Assembly: GCF_964355755.1 (NCBI RefSeq)
Contig: NC_092676.1
Coordinates: 23,296,288-23,356,287 of the forward strand
DNA length: 60,000 nt
Source: Antedon mediterranea
Taxonomy: Eukaryota; Echinodermata; Crinoidea; Comatulida; Antedonidae
Reading direction: 5' to 3'
The notes under the pieces were generated by a model. That model worked only from the letters and a program-made list of their open reading frames with translations. It was not told where the DNA came from and did no database searches. Positions 48,058 to 57,700 of the stretch are shown here, piece by piece (within the stretch, counting starts at the first letter, position 1; every line of letters begins with the position of its first letter). The position numbers and the translations under genes were made by a program.

Positions 48058-49017
48058 TTTTATATCGTCATTATAACAACCTGCATCAATTCTGCAACGT
48101 TTTTGTAGTAGACGTAAAAAGTAAAAAGGCAGTGCATGAGCTATAACAGTCATTCCTCCATGCTATAAATACATTAATTTATTATTTTATTATTTATAAA
48201 CGACCTTTTTGGTGCGAAAACATCATTCAATATTGTTTATGTTTATAAGTTACCTACAATGTCAGTTAAATGCAGCAACCGTTGTGTTAAAATGTAATTA
48301 ATGAACAGTTTACTTAATTAATTAGGCGTCGGTATTATTAATATGGATTTATGATGGCTGCGTTTTATTTAATTCAAAAATGTAAATTGTCCATTAAGGC
48401 CTCGTTGTTATCGAATTATGGATTGAATGCGAACATTGTTCGTTTACTTAAATGTAATGTGTTCTCAATCGATGTGTTCCGAATCGATCTAAGAGCAGCG
48501 TAATGGCAGGGAGTTAATAACAACTCCCTGGTAATGGTAGGCCTACAATGTATATATATGCACTATTATGTCTAATTGAGACTTTGTTCTTAAAATAACT
48601 TTAGAAAAACAAAGTATGATTTACATGTCATTTATGGCGTACTTGATAATCCTGTCGCATAAATGCGAAGTATGTAGTGTACAGTATGTGAGCAGAGTGG
48701 GAATAAGTACCGTGGTGTAATGGGTTGATACTCGCCTTGTAAGTTATGGGTAGAATCCCATCATCAATGTGACACAATGTGCTTACATATTGTTACGATA
48801 GCAACACATTATATTATTCTCAGTACTGAATCTAGAAAATCCCCAGTATCATAGACAAATACTGTAATACAGTATCACATATATATCACATGTGTCCTAC
48901 ATCATATGACACTGTTACAAGTTTACCTATGATAGGCCTAATGGATTATAGATAATACCATAATTTGGAGGCCTGTACACTGTATGCCTAGATCTTATGG
49001 TGTGTTTCTATTGAGAA
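48058..49017. other. Intergenic stretch with a tRNA-like SINE head
   Basis: No gene seen. At 48709-48765, accgtggtgtaatgggttga (A-box-like) followed by gggtagaatcccatc (B-box-like) looks like a SINE head. A short direct repeat (agggagttaataacaactccctg near 48509) is in fact a small hairpin. Confidence 0.4.
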
Positions 49018-49207
49018 CGAAACGCGTGTGCCAACTCGGAGAGCGTCGTGCGACGAGGCCCGTCGGAACGTCTTGACTCGTCAAGCCAACAAGACGACTC
49101 GTCAAGCCAACGAGACGAATCGTTTTGCGATAGCGTCGGGCGTTGTTTATAGGTCGTCGCGTTTGAATTTCTCCCGACGACGAGACGACACTGTGTGAGT
49201 TGGCCCT
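49018..49207. mobile_element. CG-rich foldback element, second copy (family 3)
   Basis: Left end gccaactcggagagcgtcgt gcgacgaggc, right end gacgacactgtgtgagttggc, in inverted arrangement. The interior repeats gactcgtcaagccaac twice. Related to 39940-40197. Confidence 0.65.
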
Positions 49208-50180
49208 AGAATGACATAATGCAATTCACATGAAATGTAATTAAGGTAAAAACAGAATGACCTTTTGGACGAGTCTATAACTCATTATAAATCAAGTAAC
49301 ACGCGTCAATTTCTATGAAACCTATGAAAATTTAATATAAATCGAGTGCTATTAAGAATTAATGATTGCGACGACACGTGCTTGTGATGAGAACGCAGTC
49401 GATAATACAGTCTACTGTACGAAATCCGAAGATTACACGATAGGAATACATTATAGTTTTATCTATGTATATATTTTTATCTGTCAACAATGTCATATAA
49501 TAACAACATGATTGTTTTTACCTTTTTATTGAATGTTAAATATTATGTTATTATATTTGTCTTTGTTATTTCTACCGTATGCTTTGTTGGAGGAGGACTT
49601 AGTGATCAGTTTCCGATAATTAATAATAATAATAGTTCATTCTTATATAGCGCATATACGTAAGCTTTCAATTCGCTGCACATTGTTACCCCGGTAATTT
49701 TTTGGATCAAACACGTATGGAAGCATAGGCCTACTCCCATAATAATGCAGCTATAATCAGCGCAATAATACGTATGTATGTGTATGTGTATGTGGTAGTT
49801 TATCCGGGCTAGCTACCGTTATACTATTGTCGTTGTTGTCATTGTTGTTTTTGCCATATTTTGGACGAATTCTTTCCACCCAGAATTATTTTCGATACAG
49901 TAAGTAAACCAACAGCTATCTAATTAAGACATTTTGAATTCTGATTAGTCATTGCACCGCTAATAAATTTTCCTAATGTATATGTTAAATGTTCTCATTG
50001 ACTGATTTGTTGCTAATGATAACCGGCCTATTAAAATGTCATTCTTGTAAACCAACAACCAATTATTGATAACTAGCCTAATTGGATTGACTATAATGCT
50101 GGTTCATATTGTGACGCAGGGCAAGTCAGTTGACCAATGACAAGCGACCGTTTGTTTGGATAAATAACTGGTTGTGCTTT
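49208..50180. other. Intergenic stretch with a dispersed TATATAGCGC module
   Basis: No gene seen. At 49621-49650, taataataataatagttcat tcttatatagcgcata matches a module inserted in the SINE at 57211-57240. Confidence 0.45.
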
Positions 50181-50506
50181 AAGCGTGGTTCTCACTAGCG
50201 ACACAACGCAGCGACGTATTGACGCAAAGTGTTGTATTGCGTAATCACAAGAGGGAACCGACGACGTGACAGTGCTGCAAACAACGCAGGCGTTTAAGCT
50301 TGGTTCCCACTAGAACGCAACGCAATGACGTAAGCCGCAACGCAAGCAAATATTGATCATACAAGTGATGGATTATTCGAACCGTTCCTTGTGATTGGTC
50401 AATTCGCTTCCGTTGCGGCTTACGTTTTTGTGTTGGTTCTCGTGGAAACCAAGCTTTATGTTTCGCAGCTGGCGTTACGTTACGTCGCTATTTGGGAACC
50501 AAGCTT
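50181..50506. mobile_element. Foldback MITE family 2, nested pair
   Basis: An inner element (50296-50456) begins AAGCTTGGTTCCCACTAGAA and ends gtggaaACCAAGCTT, with inverted halves rich in 'acgcaacgcaa'. It sits inside an outer, related element (50181-50506, ending tttgggaACCAAGCTT). No coding frame. Confidence 0.7.
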
Positions 50507-51147
50507 TAGGCAGTGAGCCAAAGACAAAACGTTACTAAATATAACGTTGAGAAGAAAAGTATATTGATCTGTAAACGTTCATTCATTGATCTGTAAACGT
50601 TCATTCATTGATTGATACATATTGACACCAGCCCGTCTGCAGGGACTGTGGTTTAACATTATGACGTAGGCATATAGACACATTAATACCCAGACAATGA
50701 CCGTAATGTTTGTGCCCTGAACATTATGTAGCAGCTGATAAAAATCGATAATGTTGTTTCCGGATACTGAGAAAGGAAAGAGCTATCATTCAATCATTGT
50801 GAAAGAACAAACATTAAGTATAACGAGAAAGAGCCTGGAAAGAGAATACAACGTCATTTAATTCAGGGCGTTGTCTGAGTGTTTCGATCCACTGTTTTTG
50901 TATGTTTTTTTTTTCATGTGTGATAGTCTTATCAAACGTAGGTCTACTAGTAATTGACAGAGATTTACCACTGATCCCTTCAATCCCCTCGTAATTAGAC
51001 GATCATTGTATTTAATAGAAATTTTGTTAACTGGAGCATGTTAATGTTGTTTATTAGACGTAAGTTAGAATGTGTATTTCTCTGTTGATGAGATTATAAT
51101 GATACGAATGAATAACGTAAGGCAAGGGCGAATACCTTTCCAAAGTA

Positions 51148-51462
51148 AAGCTTGGTTCCTATACTAGGGACACAAGAACGTAAGTGGTTTGACCAATCAC
51201 GAAACGATGAATTACAAACTACTTGTGTTGTGTCTTTAAGCTTGGTTCCCACTAGGACGCAACGCAAGGACGTAAACGCAACGCAAGCGAGTTTACCAAT
51301 GACAAGCGACAGTTTCAATTTGTCATTGCTTGTGATTGGTTAACTCACTTACGTTGCGCTACCTCCTTGTATTGCGGCTCTAGTGTGAACCACGCATTAA
51401 TTGGTAATAGTATTTTCGTTGAACGTGCGTCCTGCGTTACGTCCTAAATAGGGGGAACATTC
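51148..51462. mobile_element. Foldback MITE family 2, second nested pair
   Basis: The outer left end aagcttggttcctatactag is at 51148. The inner copy starts aagcttggttcccactagga at 51238 and ends ctctagtgtgaaccacgc near 51395. The outer right end is gtcctaaatagggggaac. It has the same nested plan as 50181-50506. Confidence 0.65.
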
Positions 51463-52086
51463 TATTTTATAAATAGATGATGATGTTAATTTTTCTCTCT
51501 AGATTAACGGTATACAGTATTATCATAACAACGAAAGTGTAACTTTAATGTTAATATAACCTACTTCACAATATCACTACTAAGGTTTCACTTTCGTATA
51601 TCAAATCGCTATTAGTTTTAATTAAGTAGACATAACTTTTAAATATTTAATGCATTAGATAGGCCTATATGAAACTGACCATATCACGCATTCTGTGTAA
51701 GCAAAACAAATGACGTTTAATATTATATAATTAGAAGCAATGCAGGTAGTAGTGTAGTAATAGTCTTACATAGTATAGTGAGAATAGGCCATATAGAAAA
51801 GAAAAACTGTGAACTTAATCCATCAAAAAAATTTAAATAAAAAGAAGTTATGAAGTTCAACAACCTGTCACAAAATGTGATAACTTATGGCTTTGTAGTT
51901 ATAACGTAGAACGACGTCACATAGGCAGGTTGCTTTTGGTATTCTTGGTCAGAAGAAGAGCTATTAAATCATGATGACGTCATAACAGTATGTTAAAATC
52001 CAAATTGTATAATGAATAAGAACCTAGAATAAAATGTGTCTGCCTGTTAAGTTCAATCTATGTAGAACTTTGTTTTAGCCCTCAAT
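51463..52086. other. Intergenic stretch, nothing recognised
   Basis: AT-rich, no motif, no supportable frame. Confidence 0.5.
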
Positions 52087-52275
52087 ATGCGAGTTTGCCG
52101 CGTGCGTATGCGAGTTTACCGCGTGCGTATGCGAGTTTACTGCGTGCGTATGCGAGTTTACCACGTGCATATGCGAGTTTATCGCTTGCGTATGCGAATT
52201 TACCGCGTACGTATGCGAGTTTACCGCGTGTGTGTGTGTGTGGTTTGCCGCGTGCGTATGCGAGTTTACCGCCTG
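52087..52275. repeat. 21-bp minisatellite
   Basis: About nine copies of a 21-bp unit (tgcgagtttaccgcgtgcgta), CG-rich in an AT-rich setting, with one (gt)n interruption at 52229-52241. Since 21 is divisible by three, two frames stay open and give spurious MRVYRVR- and SLPRAYA-type ORFs. Confidence 0.85.
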
Positions 52276-54773
52276 TTATTATGTTGGGAAAACCTATACC
52301 CAGTTGATCTTGACCTCAATTTAAAAGTTCAATAATTCGACCAAGGTTACCATCTTACTGCACATTTAAATTATGGGACGTCATAATTATACATCTTTAA
52401 GATAAAGTTGTAAAAGACACCATCGTAGGATGAAGCCATTAATCCCTTATTTGAAAATACGAGTAAAAGCAAAAAAAAGTCAATCTATGTTCACACATTA
52501 TGTGATGGTAGGGTACACAAAGTATCAATGAAATATAAACAAAAATGAAAAGACTGAATGATTGGATTAGGAAGCTAGGTCATGGATTTGTTTGTATGGC
52601 CCTGGCCCTATTGGTGGTCTAGGCATACTATATGTGTTCATTGTTCAACAGTTCAATGCTCATTTTTAACCGATTTTTCTTCACAAACACATGTACGTTG
52701 CGTGCTTAGTCCAAAGGTGTTTTTAAGGTAGGATTGTGGTATAGTACTTTCTCCCTAAACTAATTTTGGTTCTATTCAGAATAGAGCCATGTTTGTTGTC
52801 TACTCTATAGTGTTTCTAAATGTTTTCCAGTATCAGGTTTAATCAAGTCCTAAGTATTTTTTAGTAAAGCAGGTAGCACCTCATGTCTCGAAGTGGCTGC
52901 TTCAGCTTCCCGTTTGGTTTGTACATCATTCCAAGTGTTTCAAATGTGACGCCTGTTACCGTATAAATCGTGCCCTTACCTTACAGAAATCACATGAGAA
53001 TTACTATTGAATCCGCCTATGACACTGAGCATTGTCATTATAGACGTACACCGTATGCATATTCAGCAGTGCGGAATCGTGGTTTTAATACAAAGAGGAA
53101 GGCCTTATATATACTAATTAAAATCCTTCGGTAACTTCTCTACGAACTATCCTCCGACCTGGAATTGAATGATGGTATGGTGTGATCCTTGACGTTAACT
53201 ACAAGATAGAAGTTAGAAACACACAAACCTAGACCTAGATTAGGAAGTTTATCTTTTTATATAGGTTTACATGGTATAATGCTTGCCTTTTAAAGGGATT
53301 TACAGTATTAAAGAGTAACAGGTTTTTTTTCTTCAATAAGGTTTAAGGGATGTCCTTCATTTTAATGAAAAAGAAATGCTATATCCTTGCACGCTACATG
53401 GAATATCTCACCATGCATGAATGATAAAACCAGACAATTATATTGATTTAATAAAATAGAGTATTTTGTCTGTGGCAAGAACATACATACTTCAATATTA
53501 TTGTATACAACGTGCGTTCACACGACATTTTCATCGCGTTCGTCGTCCTTGGGTAATATTTTTTAGAAGGAAACTCTCGCCTTTATCTTTCTCTAAAATC
53601 GCCTCTAATAATGAACTTTGTTATCCAGTCATCAATAACACTTGAACACATTTTGCAAGTAATTGTTTTATTTTGAATTATACTTGAAAGGAACATTAGC
53701 TGCGTAGTAAATTATTCTGTTTGTATTGTATTGATTTCAGTTTGTGAATAGATCCCTAGGCAATGTATTGTGATTAATTGAAAATCTTAGGAATAAACCA
53801 AGCGCAAACTGTCCTTACAATAAAATATGTTCTGTTAACAAACTTTCGACAACTAAATCGGATAATAATACTGAATAAAAAAATATATATATATTACCTA
53901 CCACTGGTGATATACGTATAATAATATAATGATAACACATATGGAGAATAAGGTTTATTTTAATTATATAATGGTATACTGTTAATACTATTTCAGGCTT
54001 ATAATATATAATAGCGCATTAAGCTTAAGCTTAAAGCCAATACATGGCTGCAGTCGCCTGCGCAAATTTGTATTAGTGTTTACTGACCGACCGGCCGACC
54101 AACCAACCAACCGACCAATATAGTGAGCTATTAGAGTCGCATTGCAACTGTTTTAAACAAATGCGTTACTCTATAATATCAATGACGAAGCCTATAATAA
54201 TTTTTGGATATCAGCTCTATTCAAGTTTTTAACTCTTTTTTTTTTAACCAACAGGATACGGAACTGAGGAAACGCGTTTTATAACCGTAACGCGTTTATT
54301 AAAAATGTTAACGCTAAAACACTCATCATTTACAATTGAAAATGATATTCTGATGTCCTCATCTCGTCTGCGTCTGAACGCGTGTTTGTTTGTCCGTAAA
54401 CAGTGAACGACGTCTACTAATACTAAATCTTATATTAAAGAAATAGACCACGCCTACTTTACCGATACAACAATAATAGTGTCATACGAGACGTGATACT
54501 CGTAATATATATAATATAAAACTACATGGATTCCAGAAAAAGTGATTGGCGTGGAAGAATATATATATGTTTACGTGAAATAAATAGCTTCCGGAATACT
54601 GGTACTGTATTATCATTCTGATATTCTTACCTACTTACCTGAAATGGATTGTTCCGGTCCTAGACCACGGCTTATTATCTGGTTCGAGGTACATGCAGTA
54701 AAGACAGTTTCTTCTTTGAGAATGATCATATTTCTTTAAAACTAAACCACGTGTGTTTTCAACATGTTCCAAT
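52276..54773. other. Intergenic stretch upstream of the GPCR gene
   Basis: No gene seen. A (gacc/aacc)n-type simple repeat lies at 54086-54118, preceded by tacatggctgcagtcgcctg cgcaaattt, which looks like part of a dispersed repeat. No clear TATA box precedes the GPCR start. Confidence 0.4.
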
Positions 54774-57700
54774 ATGTTCTTATTGACATTTCGGATATTA
54801 TTACTATCGTACATTTTTTACGTATTCGCAATAGGCCTAAACGTTCACGAAGCAAATGATGAGTTGAAAAATGTTACAGACATTATACCCAAAGATACCC
54901 GGACTACTGGTGGGTATCAGGAATCAAAACCTAGCCGTTCGTCGCACTTGGAATTAACTTCAGGTCTTTTAAAAGATTCCGCGAATATTGGCGGTTTGTT
55001 TAGCATTCGTACTTTTCGTGACGGTAAATGTCAGAGAGATATCGATCCTTCTGGATTACAAAAGATGTATGCTATGGTGTATATGATAGAGAAGATTAAT
55101 GAAGATCCTGATTTTTTATCCAACATTACATTAGGTAAGTCTATTAGTCCATTCTCAATGCAATATATAATATTTACTTTTTATATCAATTTCAGAAAAG
55201 TATTTTAACACACATAGTGGTCGAGTCTATAGATGCCTATCAATAGAAACTATAGTTATATACTGGGTTCAAAGAACGTATACTAGGGGGTCGATTTTGA
55301 TCAATATTAATTAATACATTTTACGTCTTCGAGAAAGAAAAATGTTAAAACAATGCCATCATTTCAATATACTTTAATATTTATATTATGTTTAGTTTTA
55401 ACGAAAAAAGCTCTGTCTACACTATATTATCAAACTTTATTTGACAACATCTGAATGTGATGTGCTCATATGCACCGGTGCCATATAGACACGATGATGT
55501 CATATCACTACCATATTTAAGCATATCACTACCATATTTGGACACATCACACTTTTTTTGTCCAACTAGTGTACACAGAACTGACATCAATAAAACGCTG
55601 GGGCATACAACAATTTACTCACTCTAAGAAATAGACGGCCTACATCTATAGTCTCTTTGGGTATTGTGTAGTTACAAAGTATACAATTCGGACCATGGTT
55701 CATAATCATTCGGAGCTTCAACACAAACAATATACAACCCGTGTTCACATCGAGATTTACGTGTTTAGACTTAACGAGATGTAGGCCTTATGACAGTGAG
55801 AAGAATCAGGTGTTTCCTAATACTAATAGGCTTAGAGAGTAGCTCGTTAAAGTGTATGCCGACTATACAAATATATTTTATAGAATGTAAATAAAGTCGG
55901 ATTGATGAATAGAAAATCCAGGAAAGAAAATATTAAATAATAACGTTGTTTAAAGTAAGTAATTCGCACTCTTTGAACCAATCTGACGCCACCTATTATG
56001 ACGTCATGGTTTTGACAATTGTTATATTAATGCTTCGTAGTTCTCCAGAGATTATACCTTTCAACTAACTTAGGCCTATAATAATAGATATATACACTTA
56101 AATAAAAGGAATGTACGAAGTTGTAAAGGTGCAAAACCCCTTACTCTCAACAATCCTGTATAGTGTATGCATTTTTTTCATACATATCTGTTGTTGTACC
56201 AGGACTAAATTGTGTATTAAAATATATATAATCAAATTTAGTGCTGATCCCCACTTTACGATAAATCGATAGTATTACAACATTTAACCATCGTTATGTA
56301 TCCCAAATTTCCGATTTTGAAAATCGTGTTTTTCTTTTTCATATTAGAAAACATACTAGCACTCGCGTAAATACATTATAATATTGACCGCTACAAAACG
56401 TTTAACAGACAGTGTTTTTGTTTAATGTGCATAACTCTATCTGTTTGGGTTTTTTTTAAACAGGATTCCATATTCATGATTATTGTGGAGACGTGAACGA
56501 AGCCGTGGCGTCATCCATGGACTTTATTATGTCAGCAAAAGATTGTTCGTAAGACACCACGTTATTTTTTTTTCTAATTTTGACTTTAGATATGCAATGA
56601 AAATGTGCATATCCATTTCCCGCCTCTAAAGGTATTTCACTGCCCTTTATAAAAGCATCTTCTAGTCTCTGTAGTAGTGGTATTTCACTGGCGGCGTGAG
56701 CCTCCCACCTATTCTACACCCCTCATGTGTCCCCTATAATAGCCTACCCTATGTTTTTGCCGCCCTTTGTGAGAAACCCTTACCGTCCTTCCTCACTATG
56801 TCCCTGTCCCTCCATCATCTTGTCACTTCATCTTCTTGCTCTTTTTCTACGCTATGTTGTCCCTTGTATAGAAATTTACGCCAATTGAAATCAGTATGTA
56901 TTTTTGGTCGGTGTAGGTCACTACTAATGTTCTTTTTCCTTTGCTTATTATTTCTATAGAAATAATGAAAATCTGTCTGATGTTAAGGCCGTTGTTGGCC
57001 CTATGCATAGCGATTCAGCACTATCTGTGGCAAGTCTCCTAAGTTTGTTCAAAGTTCCTGAAATAAGCCCATTTGTAACTAGTACAGATCTTAGTGATGA
57101 GAGATATAAGTAAGTGTTGACAACGCATTCGTTTTCACAATTTCATTTTATTGTCATTTTATGTAACAGGTCACGAAAAACAAAAAGTGGAGTTGTGGCT
57201 TGGTGGTTATAATAATAATCTGTTCTTATATAGCGCATAGATGCTTTTAATCAAAGGTTCCTGGGTTCAAATCATGTCATGTGTCAGGATTTTTTCTAAT
57301 AGCAATTCAAACTCCACTCCCAAAAGGACTTGTAATAAGGCTTATGTAGAGCATCTTGTGTACATGTTTGTATGTCTTGTGAACGGGATTATCACCTTTA
57401 AGAACAATAGTGAATGAATTCGCTTATGTTTATTCTTGGCAATTTGCATAAATATAAAAAAAACTAAAACAAAAGAAAGAAAGAAAAACAAAAGCTAGGC
57501 CACAACTCAATAAGTCAGTAGGCCTACAGTAATTCCTTCATTTTAACTCATTTAATTTAACAATTTACGTAAGTTAATTCCATTAGGCCTAGGTTTTTCT
57601 GTTGGGTGGTCCGGTCCGGAACGACTTACAGGAGTAAAAAACTTGAAGGAAAAAATGAACATCATGGGGTACGTTCCCCGGAACTGGGAGGATGGGAGGT

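Noticed and set aside
52087-52335. Two overlapping ORFs rich in Arg/Val/Tyr or Ser/Leu/Pro
   Set aside because: By-product of the 21-bp tandem repeat.
56696-56959. 87-codon ORF between GPCR exons 2 and 3
   Set aside because: Composition is low-complexity Ser/Leu/Pro; it overlaps the acceptor of exon 3 in another frame and has no homology to class C receptors.
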